Assembly: GCF_038039215.1 (NCBI RefSeq)
Contig: NZ_JBBPCL010000001.1
Span: 5,022,001 to 5,086,000, forward strand
Length of the DNA stretch: 64,000 nucleotides
Reading direction: 5' to 3'
Origin: Pseudonocardia sp. T1-2H
GTDB lineage: Bacteria; Actinomycetota; Actinomycetes; Mycobacteriales; Pseudonocardiaceae
Shown: positions 35,617-44,568 of the stretch, one piece after another
Layout of the letters: each line of letters starts with the position of its first letter
Numbering within the stretch: position 1 is the stretch's first letter
Made by a program: the position numbers and the translations under genes
The notes under the pieces: generated by a model
Databases searched by the model: none
Told to the model about the DNA's origin: nothing
Seen by the model: only the letters and a program-made list of their open reading frames with translations

Positions 35617-36615
35617 TTACAGCGTGAGGTGAGCACCGATAGCGCGATCGCGTGCGGCAGTGATCACCAGGCCGGCGGCGGCGGCGTCCTGGACCGCGAC
35701 GCCGACTGATTTGTAGAGGGTGATCTGCTCGGCGGAGCTACGTCCGGGACGGGTGCCGGCGAGGAGTTCGCCGAGTTCGGCGTGCACATGGCTGGCGGTG
35801 ATGATGCCGTCCCGGATCGGTTCGAGCAGGTCGTTGCTGCCGGCGGGGAACGGGGCCAGCGCGGCCTGCCGGGACTCCACGCATACCAGTGCGTCGGCGA
35901 CGGTCGCGTCGTCGACTTCCCGACCAACCTGGTTGTAGCCCACGGAAGTGACGTGGACACCCGGGGACAGCCAGTCCCGGCGCACCACTGGTTCGTCTGA
36001 ATGGGTGGCTGCCGCGACGATGTCAGCGCCGCGCAGTGCCTCGGCGTAGGAGGACGTCGCGACCACCTCGAGAGCCGGTATATCGAGCAGTTCACCGGCC
36101 AGCTCGGTGGCCAGCGCGGCTACCTTGGCCGGGTCCCGCCCGGCGATGCGGATCTGCCTGATAGGGCGGACCCGGCACATGGCTCGGGCGTGAGATCGGG
36201 CCTGCACGCCAGTGCCCAGGACGGCCAGGACAGTCGCGTCGGGCCGGGCGAGCAGCCGCGCCGAGAGCGCCGAGGATGCCCCGGTGCGGATCGCGGTGAT
36301 CGCGGTGCCGTCCAGCAGCGCGGTGGGCTGGCCGGTGTCGGGATCGAAGACGATGATCACTGCTTGGTGGGTGGGCAGCCCGGTTTCGCCATTGCGCGGG
36401 AACAGCGACACCAGCTTGGTCATGAGCACCCCGGCCGACGGCACGAAGCCGGGCATCGCGGCCATGAACCCGTCACGGTCGGGCACCAAGGCGGCATTGC
36501 GGTCCGGCATCGACGCTGCCCCGGTGCTGAGGTCGAGCATCGACGCCGCCAAGGCGTCGATCAGCGCGTCCACATCCAGCAGCGCCTCGACCTCTTCCCG
36601 AGTCAGGATCAGCAT
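35617..36615 (-). CDS. Ornithine cyclodeaminase / mu-crystallin family protein
   Basis: 332 aa. Seen: N-terminal LTREEVEALLDVDALIDALA, substrate-site GFVPSAGVLMTKLVSLFPRN with the conserved Lys, TAIRTGASSALSARLLARPD, and the NAD-binding motif VLAVLGTGVQARSHARAM. Family members are NAD(P)-dependent ornithine or alanine cyclodeaminases, ketimine reductases or N-alkyl-amino-acid dehydrogenases. Given the N-methyl-amino-acid pathway nearby, a role with N-methylated or imino acids is plausible. It is divergent from the Rieske oxygenase; about 320 bp separates the starts. Confidence 0.83.
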   Translation of the reverse strand: MLILTREEVEALLDVDALIDALAASMLDLSTGAASMPDRNAALVPDRDGFMAAMPGFVPSAGVLMTKLVSLFPRNGETGLPTHQAVIIVFDPDTGQPTALLDGTAITAIRTGASSALSARLLARPDATVLAVLGTGVQARSHARAMCRVRPIRQIRIAGRDPAKVAALATELAGELLDIPALEVVATSSYAEALRGADIVAAATHSDEPVVRRDWLSPGVHVTSVGYNQVGREVDDATVADALVCVESRQAALAPFPAGSNDLLEPIRDGIITASHVHAELGELLAGTRPGRSSAEQITLYKSVGVAVQDAAAAGLVITAARDRAIGAHLTL

Positions 36616-36860
36616 CCTGCACTTCCATTCGTGATCGGCTTGCCGAGGGGTGGCCCGGCTGGCATGTCCGCCGGCCGTGCCGCCGTCTTGGTGGGCGCCA
36701 CCGTCGCGCGGGGCGGTGGCGCCCATGGGACCGCCCTGCGCGGGCGCACTGCGCGCAGCGGCCGGTCCTGCTCGAGAAACGGCATGGTCTTCAGATGCCC
36801 CTTCGTCTCCGCGGTCTCGCTCCGCGTCCAGACCCCGTAAGGCGATCACTGGATCTAATC

Positions 36861-36892
36861 TTGACGCTACCAGTTAGAGTACTTACTCTAAC
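36861..36892 (+). promoter_or_regulatory. Promoter of the Rieske gene overlapped by a 20-bp palindromic operator
   Basis: GTTAGAGTA (36873-36881) and TACTCTAAC (36884-36892) form a perfect 9-bp inverted repeat with a CT spacer. A -35-like TTGACG (36861-36866) and -10-like TACTCT (36884-36889) are 17 bp apart, so the palindrome fills the spacer and -10. Repressor binding here would block transcription of the Rieske gene 50 bp on. The TetR gene 1.4 kb away is the natural candidate. The low-GC palindrome stands out from its surroundings. Confidence 0.75.
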
Positions 36893-36941
36893 CATGGTTT
36901 CACCAAGCGATCCCCGCTTGACAGCAGCCAGGAGGTCAATG

Positions 36942-37931
36942 ATGACCGTGCTTCCCGATTCCGAAAAGAAGTCGGCACGGCTGCCGGTAGACGGCGAGCA
37001 AGACTACGCTCAAAGCTGGTATCCCATCTGTGCCTCGGATGAGCTCGCCCCCGGCGCGATCAAGGGTGTGGACCTCATGGGGGGCCGCGTTATCGCGTTC
37101 CGTCCAGCGAGCGGCGGACCCGCACAAGTACTCAGCGCGTACTGCCCGCATCTGGGTGCCGACTTGTCGGTGGGCGACGTAGTTGGGGATACCGTTCGTT
37201 GCGTGTTCCACCACTGGCAGTACGATACAAGTGGGAAATGTGTGGCAACCGGGTGTGGCGACCCCGTACACCCGCGGGCGCGTCTCTTCCGTTTCCCCAC
37301 TGTCGAGAAGTTTGGATTTGTCTGGGCCTTCAACGGGGAGGAACCCCTCTGGGACATCCCGGAGTTTCCCTTCCCCGAGGACGAACTCCTCAGCAAGAAG
37401 ACGGTGATTGCTACCTGGCCGTGCGATGCCTGGGTGTTCTACTGCAATACCGCAGATATTCAACACATCAAATCACTTCACGGCATCAGTTTCGATCGCG
37501 AGCCTCAGCCCGACGACATCGAATGGACCGATGTCAACTTCCTCTATGACTTCAAGGGGAAGTTTCGGGATGGATCCGCCATCGAGTTCAGGGTCGGCAT
37601 CTGGGGGACGACGTACTTCTTTCAGGACAGCTACCTCAACGGCCGCTGGTACGGGTGCATGTTCGCCGGCCGGCCGATCGGGCCGAACATGAGCGAGCAC
37701 GTGATGGCCGTATTCACACGTGCATCGGACGGCACGCCCGAGGAAAATGAGAAGTTCCTGGAGACTATTTACCAGATGGAATCAGCGATTGCACTGGACG
37801 ACGACCCGGTGCTGAAGACCATCCGGTTCCGCTCCGGCCTGCTCACCAAGAGCGACCGACCGCTCGCCCGATATTTCAAGCTCCTTCGTTCCTATCCCCG
37901 TGCGAACCCTGCGCGTGACCACATCACCTGA
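36942..37931 (+). CDS. Rieske non-heme iron oxygenase, alpha subunit
   Basis: 329 aa. The Rieske centre CPHLGADL (C-x-H, near residue 67) and CVFHHW (C-x2-H, near 86) is complete. The catalytic iron motif appears as NTADIQHIKSLHG (D-x2-H-x4-H near 171). Length and sequence fit the KshA/VanA-like monooxygenase group, which performs hydroxylation or oxidative O-/N-demethylation and needs a separate reductase; none is in the window. AGGAGG (36930-36935) precedes two adjacent ATGs; the second is used. The upstream operator and the NMG pathway 1.5 kb on suggest it may release methylamine or C1 from an N-methyl compound. Confidence 0.87.
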   Translation: MTVLPDSEKKSARLPVDGEQDYAQSWYPICASDELAPGAIKGVDLMGGRVIAFRPASGGPAQVLSAYCPHLGADLSVGDVVGDTVRCVFHHWQYDTSGKCVATGCGDPVHPRARLFRFPTVEKFGFVWAFNGEEPLWDIPEFPFPEDELLSKKTVIATWPCDAWVFYCNTADIQHIKSLHGISFDREPQPDDIEWTDVNFLYDFKGKFRDGSAIEFRVGIWGTTYFFQDSYLNGRWYGCMFAGRPIGPNMSEHVMAVFTRASDGTPEENEKFLETIYQMESAIALDDDPVLKTIRFRSGLLTKSDRPLARYFKLLRSYPRANPARDHIT

Positions 37932-38315
37932 CCGGAGCAAGGTGAGCGCGCCGAAGGCAGCGGGCCTGCACGGAAATGCACGCGCACTCAGGGCGATTGA
38001 TCGGGAGACGTCGGCCAGACGGGTTTGGACCCGGGGTGTGACAGGCCAGTGAGGGAGGCCGCGGATGCCTACCGTTTCTCGTATTGATGCGGTAGGCATC
38101 CATTGCACGAAGCAGTGCGTGATCTCGCGACATCACGTCGGATTTTCTGGTAGAAGGGACTTCGCGCATCGGCCTTGGGCTGCGATCCGAGCGATCCAGA
38201 TTGGGTAAGCCTTCCGACACAGCTGGCGTTGGCGTAGATTCCGTCAACGCTATGACCTAGCACGCCTAGCGGCGCGCCCCGTCGCCTGAGAACCGGCCAC
38301 GTGAAGATCGGAACT
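37932..38315. other. Intergenic region between the convergent Rieske and TetR genes
   Basis: No gene was recognised here on either strand. It should contain the terminators of both flanking genes, but no strong perfect hairpin was found. Confidence 0.35.
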
Positions 38316-39059
38316 TCAGTTGAGATCTGACGTTTGGCTCCCAGTTGCCTCTGGCCGACCCGCTCTCTTGGCGATCTCAGCTTCGATAATGGTTCGCGTC
38401 TGGGCTGCGAACTCTGGATCCAGATGCGGCTCGAACAACAGGTGCCCATGTAGTGCACCCTCAGCTATGTCGGCGCCCTGCACCGCCTTGGAGCCGCGCG
38501 TGAGCCTGATGAAGGCCGGCCAGTTCCAGTACAGGATGTACCATGCGTTCGCCAACTGCTTCAGATCGTCGTGTCGCTCAGGTGGCCGCATTACACCCGC
38601 TTGCATGAGCGTTTCAAGCATGTTCAGGACGGCATCGATAATCCATAGCGCTAGGTCATGAACTCGGCGGCGGAGCCGGGGATCTCGGCTCGTAAGGTCC
38701 GTCAAGTTGGAAAACAGATACCGATTCTCCCAGACGGCGTTGATGCCGACGATGAAAGGTCTCGCCCACTCCTCTGGCGTGACGGGTTCGCGAAGTGGGC
38801 CGAGCGAAATCGGCGCCACCTCCTCCAGTCGGGAAAATAACGCGAGGACGATATCCTCCCGGCTCCCGAAGTAGTAATAGAGGTTACCCGGACTGATTCC
38901 CATTCGCTCGCAGATATGGTTCGTCGTCACCGATGCCACGCCTTGTTCGTTAAACATCGTGAGGCTGACAGTCAGGATCTCCGCCCGCCGTGTCCCACGA
39001 GTTCCGTGCCTTCGGATGCGATGAGCTGGATCACTGGGACGGTGCGGGCCCGTTGACAT
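38316..39059 (-). CDS. TetR-family repressor
   Basis: 247 aa from the ATG at 39059. HTH near residues 45-70: SVTTNHICERMGISPGNLYY followed by YFGSREDIV. The ligand domain (AISLG-like PISLGPLREPVTPEEWARPF to GSKAVQGADIAEGALHGHL) belongs to the TetR group often annotated with a C-terminal domain of the YcdC/AcrR type. It is convergent with the Rieske gene and is the best candidate to bind the palindrome at 36873-36892. The DNA is lower in GC than its neighbours, as is the Rieske gene. Confidence 0.85.
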   Translation of the reverse strand: MSTGPHRPSDPAHRIRRHGTRGTRRAEILTVSLTMFNEQGVASVTTNHICERMGISPGNLYYYFGSREDIVLALFSRLEEVAPISLGPLREPVTPEEWARPFIVGINAVWENRYLFSNLTDLTSRDPRLRRRVHDLALWIIDAVLNMLETLMQAGVMRPPERHDDLKQLANAWYILYWNWPAFIRLTRGSKAVQGADIAEGALHGHLLFEPHLDPEFAAQTRTIIEAEIAKRAGRPEATGSQTSDLN

Positions 39060-39382
39060 GACCGCATCGTACGAGTGGCGAGCACCTCCCGGTGCCGTAC
39101 CGGTCCTGGGTCCCGGTGCCGTACCGGTCCTGGGTCGTGCAGTTGATGGGGATCGCTTCTCGCATCCGCCCACCACCGGCCACGCAGTGTCACCGTCCAT
39201 GGCGTGCGGACCATCGACGTCGTGCGGGCCGTCGAGCCGTCCATGCCGCGTCGACTGCTGCGACCCCCCGCGCGGAGCGGCCGGCACCGTCGCCGAGTGA
39301 CCGGGGATCGCCGGCACACCCGAAGCGTGCTCCTGATCGGCTCGGCCTGCCGCAATAGCCAATTCTCCCAGGTTTCCTCTAC
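39060..39382. repeat. Intergenic region with a 24-bp tandem repeat upstream of tetR
   Basis: Two perfect copies of a 24-bp unit, 39088-39111 and 39112-39135, beginning CCCGGTGCCG and each containing GGTGCCGTACCGG. They lie 29-76 bp upstream of the TetR start and may affect its promoter. Nothing else is recognised between 39060 and 39382. Confidence 0.7.
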
Positions 39383-40045
39383 TCAGATCCCGGGCTGGGT
39401 GAACCGGTCGACGCCGATGCCGAACTCGGCGCCCGCGTCGAGCAGCGAGTCGGCCAGGTACTGGCCGGAGGACCGTTCGCAGTGCAGCAGGTAGGACCGC
39501 GCCGGACCGGTGTCGTCGCGGACCACGTCGGTGACCAGACCAGCCACCGACGAGCGGAAGGCCGCCCCGTTAGGCGTCACCAGGTCGGAAAGGTCCATGG
39601 CACAGACCTTGGCCAGCAGGTCGGGGGTCGCTGCTCCACGCAGCCGCACTAGCGCTCTGCCGTGGGTGAGATCCACGACTGACACGAACTCGCCGGTTTC
39701 GGCGCCGGTCGATTCCAGCCGCCGGCGCAGCCTGGTCTGGCATCCCACCTCGGCGAGGACAAGCCATCCCCCCGGGCCGGAACCGACGATCAGGGTAGGG
39801 CCCCCGCCAGCGGCTGTGATGCGGGCGGCCCGTCCGAAGCCGACTCCGAGCGCCTCCGCCATAGCGCCGTCGACCGGCGCATGGATGAGAATCTTGGTCA
39901 ACGGAGTGAGGTCGGTGAGGGTGAGCGGGGCACCGCTGTGCCGCGTGCCTATTTCCCAACCATCGAGCTGCGTCAGGGGGCCGTCCGGAGCGATGGGACT
40001 CCGCGCGAGCGCCGCGGGCGACGCGGGCCGAGGTGCATCAGACAC
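39383..40045 (-). CDS. mgdD: N-methylglutamate dehydrogenase subunit D (sarcosine oxidase gamma-like)
   Basis: 220 aa, SoxG-type with a GcvT-like fold: LTDLTPLTKILIHAPVDGAM, VGSGPGGWLVLAEVG, SVVDLTHGRALVRLRG and YLLHCERSSGQYLADSLLDA match the gamma subunit of heterotetrameric sarcosine oxidases. Its ATG overlaps the end of mgdC by 8 bp. It is the last gene of the eight-gene operon; the order B-D-A-G of sarcosine-oxidase-like subunits is the one seen in N-methylglutamate dehydrogenases. Confidence 0.85.
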   Translation of the reverse strand: MSDAPRPASPAALARSPIAPDGPLTQLDGWEIGTRHSGAPLTLTDLTPLTKILIHAPVDGAMAEALGVGFGRAARITAAGGGPTLIVGSGPGGWLVLAEVGCQTRLRRRLESTGAETGEFVSVVDLTHGRALVRLRGAATPDLLAKVCAMDLSDLVTPNGAAFRSSVAGLVTDVVRDDTGPARSYLLHCERSSGQYLADSLLDAGAEFGIGVDRFTQPGI

Positions 40046-42920
40046 GTTGGCGTTTCCCTTCCGGGTCGACCTGCGCGAGGTGCGCGGTGACCTCGGCGCG
40101 GATATCGCTTCCGTCGGGTAGCCGGATGGTCACCTGGGTGCCTGGCTCGGCGAGGTGGGCGTCGAGATGCGCGAGGCAGATCGCGTGGCCGAGGGTCGGG
40201 GACATCCGGCTGGAGGTGATTCGCCCGACGATGTGCCCGCCGTCGCTGATGATCTGGCTGGCCTCCGCCGGCACCATCTCGCCGCGCACCGGCTGCAGCG
40301 CGACCAGACGGGCGTGGTCGGCGCGCTCGGCCTGCCAGGCCAGCTCGAGCCTGCCCACGAAGTCCGCCTTGTCCAGTTTGATCGCCCGCTCCAGCCCTGC
40401 GGCGTAGCCGTGGGTGAGGCCGTCGGTGTCCTGGCCGACGATGAGGTGGCCCTTTTCCAATCGCAGGATCCGTTGCGCCTCCACTCCGAACGGCGCCACG
40501 CCGAGGTCGGCGCCCGCTGCGATGAGCCGTTCCCACACGTGCAATCCGTAGCCAGCGGGGACGTGGATCTCGTAGCTGAGCTCGCCGGTGAATCCGATAC
40601 GCCACAGCACGCAGTCCTCGACGCCGGCGACGGTTCCGGTGCGCACGTGCATGTAGCCGAACGCCTCGGGATCGAGGTCGACGCCGTCGGTGAGCCGGCC
40701 GAGGAGCTCGCGTGAGCGCGGCCCGGCGATGTTGATACTGGCGTAAGCGGCGGTGACCGGGATGACGTGGACCCGCCATTCGGGGTGTTCGGTCTGCAAC
40801 CACCGCTCCACCCACTCCCACACGGTTCCTGCCCCGGAGGAGGTGGTGGACATCAGGTAGTGGTGTTCGCCGAGCCGCCCGGTCACGCCGTCGTCGAGGA
40901 CGACCCCGTCCTCGGTGCACATCACCCCGTAGCGCACCCGCCCGACGCCGAGCTGCGACCACTTGTTGACGTAGAGCAGGTTGAGCAGCGCCGGAACGTC
41001 GGGGCCACGCAAGTCGAGCTTCCCGATCGGAGTGACGTCGATGATCCCGACACGCCCCCGCACCGCCCGGACCTCGCCGGCGGGGTCCCCGTAGTGGTCG
41101 GGTCGGATCCACTGTCCGGCCACGAGCGGTACCGCGCCGTGCCGGTCGTGCCACGGCTGCATGGGCGAGTACCGGACGGGTTCGTGGATCCGCCCGGCCA
41201 GGGCTCCCAGGCTCACCGGTGCGTACATCGGCCGCCAGGTGGGGACGCCGATCTCCGCGATGCTGTGGCCGGTGGCCGCCGCGACGAGGGCCACCGTGTT
41301 GATCGCCTCCAGCTTGCCCTGGGCGGGACCCATCGTCGCGGTCGTGTACCGCTTGACGAGCTCGACGCAGTCGTAGCCCTCCTGCACAGCGGTGACGATG
41401 TCCTTGCTCGTCACGTCCTCGGAGAAGTCCACGAACCCGTGGCTCGCGAAGAACAGCGCCGGGTGCGCGTCGAGGGGCAGCTCGGGGATCGCCACGGGGT
41501 CGGTGGACGGCTCGGGTTCCGGCGCGGCATTCCGCGGTCGGGTCGGCAGCGCTGCGTACCGTCGCCTCCGGACGTGCGCCGCCCGTCGGGCGGCCTCCCG
41601 GCCGACGGCGTCGGCATGCTCCAGCAACCGGACGAGGGTCCCGTCGCCCGCGATCCCGCCGGTGACGAGCACGTCGTCGGGGGTGCTCGCCGGATCGGGC
41701 ACGAACCGGGCCGCCTCCGGCCGGTAGACGGGCCGGGCCCCGGCCATGTCCAGAAGCGACGTGGGTGCGGTCCAGCCGACGGCGGTGACGAGCAGGTCAC
41801 AGTCGATCCGCGTGCCGTCGGTCAGCTCGACCGACCGCACTCCCCCGCGCCCCCGAGCGCGGAGCACCCCGCGGCCGAGGCGGACGTCCACGACGGAGGC
41901 GACGTCGACGCCGGTCCGGCGGAGGTCGGCGGCCGCGGCGTCACCCTCACGGCTGGCTGAGATCACCACGGCGCACCGGCCCGGCCGCACCGCGTAGAGG
42001 TTGATCAGCCGCCGAACAGCCGTCGAGAGCATGACGCCCGGCAGGTCGTTGCCCTCGAACACGTACGGCCGCTCGATCAGGCCGGGCGCCACCACGAGCG
42101 ATCCGGCCCGCACCTCCACCAGGCGCTCCGCAACGTACGGGAGGTTGCGCTGCATCACGGCGATCCAGTTGTCGTCCCAGCGCCCGACCACGACGGAGTC
42201 GGTCAGGACCTCGACGCCCGACTCGGCGCGCACCTGCTCCTCGAGGTCGGCGCGGACGGCGCGTTCCACGTCGTCGCCCCACCGCAGGTGTCCCCCGAGC
42301 TGGTGCCCCTCCTCGACGAGCAGCACCCGCGCCCCGGATCTGGCCGCCGCCACCGCGGCCGCCATCCCGGCCGCTCCGCCGCCCGCGACCAGGACGTCGA
42401 CGTGCGCGTAGCGCTTGTCGTAGTACTCGTGCGGGGTATCGGGGGACACGGAACCGGCGTGTACGAACCGCCGCAGCACCCGTTCGTAGACCGGCCACAA
42501 CCGTTCCGGCTTGATGAAGGTCTTGTAGTAGAAGCCTGTCCCGAGGAACCGCCCGGCGAGCCCGTTGACGGCCTTCAGGTCGAACCGGAGCGAGGGCCAG
42601 GTGTTCTGCGAACGCACGTCCATGCCCGCCTCGACCAGCCTGTGCGCTGCGCGGACGTTCGGCTCGTCGCCGACCTGCACGTGGCAGCCCGGGTCGAGGA
42701 AGTCGGCCGTGAGCAGCCCGCGCGGGCGGTGGTACTTGTAGCTGCGCGAGAACACCCGCTCCCCGGCCGCGGCGAGTGCCGAGGCGATCGTGTCCCCCGG
42801 ATAGGCAAAGTAGGGCCTGCCGTTCCACCGGAACGCGAGCATGCGGCTCCTGTCGATCACCTCGCCGGGTTGGGGCCCGAGACGCATCGCGGCTGCGGCC
42901 GTCGTCAGGGTCGACGTCAT
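40038..42920 (-). CDS. mgdC: N-methylglutamate dehydrogenase subunit C (sarcosine oxidase alpha-like)
   Basis: 960 aa. N-terminal 2Fe-2S-like/Sox alpha domain (FRWNGRPYFAYPGDTIASAL; SYKYHRPRGLL), central NAD/FAD Rossmann part (VLVAGGGAAGMAAAVAAARS) and C-terminal GcvT/aminomethyltransferase domain (VGIIDVTPIGKLDLRGPDVP; RIGFTGELSYEIHVPAGYGL; LRLEKGHLIVGQDTDGLT). In this family the C-terminal domain hands the released methyl group to tetrahydrofolate. The start overlaps the mgdB stop (ATGA). True sarcosine oxidase is the alternative, but the adjacent mgs and gmaS genes favour N-methylglutamate as substrate. Confidence 0.88.
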   Translation of the reverse strand: MTSTLTTAAAAMRLGPQPGEVIDRSRMLAFRWNGRPYFAYPGDTIASALAAAGERVFSRSYKYHRPRGLLTADFLDPGCHVQVGDEPNVRAAHRLVEAGMDVRSQNTWPSLRFDLKAVNGLAGRFLGTGFYYKTFIKPERLWPVYERVLRRFVHAGSVSPDTPHEYYDKRYAHVDVLVAGGGAAGMAAAVAAARSGARVLLVEEGHQLGGHLRWGDDVERAVRADLEEQVRAESGVEVLTDSVVVGRWDDNWIAVMQRNLPYVAERLVEVRAGSLVVAPGLIERPYVFEGNDLPGVMLSTAVRRLINLYAVRPGRCAVVISASREGDAAAADLRRTGVDVASVVDVRLGRGVLRARGRGGVRSVELTDGTRIDCDLLVTAVGWTAPTSLLDMAGARPVYRPEAARFVPDPASTPDDVLVTGGIAGDGTLVRLLEHADAVGREAARRAAHVRRRRYAALPTRPRNAAPEPEPSTDPVAIPELPLDAHPALFFASHGFVDFSEDVTSKDIVTAVQEGYDCVELVKRYTTATMGPAQGKLEAINTVALVAAATGHSIAEIGVPTWRPMYAPVSLGALAGRIHEPVRYSPMQPWHDRHGAVPLVAGQWIRPDHYGDPAGEVRAVRGRVGIIDVTPIGKLDLRGPDVPALLNLLYVNKWSQLGVGRVRYGVMCTEDGVVLDDGVTGRLGEHHYLMSTTSSGAGTVWEWVERWLQTEHPEWRVHVIPVTAAYASINIAGPRSRELLGRLTDGVDLDPEAFGYMHVRTGTVAGVEDCVLWRIGFTGELSYEIHVPAGYGLHVWERLIAAGADLGVAPFGVEAQRILRLEKGHLIVGQDTDGLTHGYAAGLERAIKLDKADFVGRLELAWQAERADHARLVALQPVRGEMVPAEASQIISDGGHIVGRITSSRMSPTLGHAICLAHLDAHLAEPGTQVTIRLPDGSDIRAEVTAHLAQVDPEGKRQRV

Positions 42921-43168
42921 GAGCGTCCCCTTGCGGTGCGGACCTCATTGGTCACGGTGTGCCGCCCGACGGTGAAGTACCGGCGGCAGCCCGCGCCGTG
43001 GTACCAGTCCTCGCGCACCCAGCCGCGGGGGTTGGCGTGGAAGTACAGATACCGGCGCCACTGATCGCGGGTGGCCGTGGCCGGATCCGGCCGCGTCCCT
43101 GACTCGCCGACGTAGCGGAACTCACCGGCGTCGCGAGCTCCGCACCACGGACACGGCAGCAACATCAT
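42917..43168 (-). CDS. mgdB: N-methylglutamate dehydrogenase subunit B (sarcosine oxidase delta-like)
   Basis: 83 aa, SoxD-type. The zinc-binding pattern CPWCGARDAGEFRY at the N-terminus with a Cys in GAGCRRYFTVGRHT and the block YLYFHANPRGWVREDWYH are diagnostic. It lies 49 bp after mgdA and overlaps mgdC by 4 bp. Confidence 0.9.
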   Translation of the reverse strand: MMLLPCPWCGARDAGEFRYVGESGTRPDPATATRDQWRRYLYFHANPRGWVREDWYHGAGCRRYFTVGRHTVTNEVRTARGRS

Positions 43169-43217
43169 GGCTTGGCTCCTCCCTCTCGGCCGGAACGCCG
43201 GCGGGTGGGGTGTGGGG

Positions 43218-44471
43218 TCAGTGGCCCACGGCGGCAGCGCCCTTCTCGCCGACCAGGCGACCGGCGGTGAACCGGTCGAGCCCGAAGGCGGCGATGATCT
43301 CCGGCGGGCGGCCGTTCACGATGCAGTCCGCCATCGCCTCGCCGGACACGGGCCCGGCCTTGAACCCGTAGGTGCCCCAGCCGACGTCGACGTAGAAGCC
43401 AGCGACCGGGGTCGGGCCCATGATCGGTGAGAAGTCGGGGGTCATGTCGCACAGCCCGGCCCACTGGCGCAGCAGCCGCATCTTCGACAGCGCCGGCATC
43501 AGCTGCAGCACGTGCCCGGCCACACCCTCGGCGAACTCCAGCGACCCACGGGTGGAGTAGGACGCGTACGGATCGACGCTGGCGCCGAACACCAGCTCGC
43601 CCCGGTCCGTCTGACTGACGTAGACGTGCAGCGTGCCGGATACGACGACGGTGTCCAGGAACGGCCGGACCGGCTCGGTGACCCCCGCCTGCAGCGGAAA
43701 GGTCTGCACCGGCATGCGCACCCCGACCATGTCCGAGATCAGGGTGGACCAGCCGGCGGTGGCGTTGAGCACCGCGCCTGTGGCGATCCGGTGGCCATCG
43801 GCGGTGCGCACCCCGGTGACCCGGCCGCCGTCGACGTCGATCCCGACCACCTCGGTCCCCTGGTGGATGTGCACCCCACGCGCGTCGGCGGCCCGCGCGT
43901 AGCCCCAGACCACGGCGTCGTGGCGAACGATGCCGCCGGGCGGGTGATACAGCGCGCCCAGAATCGGATACCGGGTGGTGTTCGAGGTGTCCAGGTAAGG
44001 CACCAACTTCTTGATCTCGTCCGGGTCGATCATGTCGGAGTCGACGCCTTGCAGCTTGTTGACCTCGGTGCGCCAGCGCATGGTGCGCAGCGAGCTGTCG
44101 TTGTGCGCCAGCGTGAGGTGGCCGCGCTGGGAGAACATCACGTTGAAGTTCAGCTCGGCGGCCAGGTGTTCGTACAGCTTCACCGAGCGGTCGTAGAACC
44201 GCACGCCCTCGGGCGTCAGGTAGTTGGAGCGCAGGATCGCGGTGTTGCGCCCCGACCCTCCGGATCCGATGTAACTCTTCTCCAGCACGGCGACGTTGCG
44301 CACGCCGTAGTCGGCGGCCAGGTAGTAGGCGGTGGCCAGCCCGTGCACGCCACCGCCGACGATCACGACGTCGTAGCTTTCCCGACGGTCGTGCTGCCGG
44401 AGGATCGGTGGCCAGTCGTCGCCCGACACGCCGTGCCGGATCAGGCTCCACGCGGAGTACCTGGTCGGCAT
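43218..44471 (-). CDS. mgdA: N-methylglutamate dehydrogenase subunit A (sarcosine oxidase beta-like)
   Basis: 417 aa from the ATG at 44471 with GAGG upstream. SoxB-type flavoprotein: MPTRYSAWSLIRHGVSG, dinucleotide motif DVVIVGGGVHGLATAYYLA, GSGGSGRNTAILRSNYLTPE, and C-terminal MGPTPVAGFYVDVGWGTYGF. It carries the catalytic flavin site that oxidises the N-methyl group of N-methylglutamate, forming glutamate and a C1 unit. It begins 97 bp after gmaS, the largest gap in the operon, so an extra promoter is possible there. Confidence 0.88.
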   Translation of the reverse strand: MPTRYSAWSLIRHGVSGDDWPPILRQHDRRESYDVVIVGGGVHGLATAYYLAADYGVRNVAVLEKSYIGSGGSGRNTAILRSNYLTPEGVRFYDRSVKLYEHLAAELNFNVMFSQRGHLTLAHNDSSLRTMRWRTEVNKLQGVDSDMIDPDEIKKLVPYLDTSNTTRYPILGALYHPPGGIVRHDAVVWGYARAADARGVHIHQGTEVVGIDVDGGRVTGVRTADGHRIATGAVLNATAGWSTLISDMVGVRMPVQTFPLQAGVTEPVRPFLDTVVVSGTLHVYVSQTDRGELVFGASVDPYASYSTRGSLEFAEGVAGHVLQLMPALSKMRLLRQWAGLCDMTPDFSPIMGPTPVAGFYVDVGWGTYGFKAGPVSGEAMADCIVNGRPPEIIAAFGLDRFTAGRLVGEKGAAAVGH

Positions 44472-44568
44472 GGTCGCGCCTCGGTGCCGGTTACGGGCGG
44501 CCCACCGTCTCCTCGCGCCGTTGGTCGACCTGCTCACCTCTGGTTCCCCAGTCCTCTGGACGCCCGGC

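Noticed and set aside
39383..44471. Ordinary sarcosine oxidase operon (soxBDAG)
   Set aside because: No glyA, sdaA or betaine genes are present, whereas gmaS and mgsABC are directly upstream in the same operon; N-methylglutamate dehydrogenase fits better.
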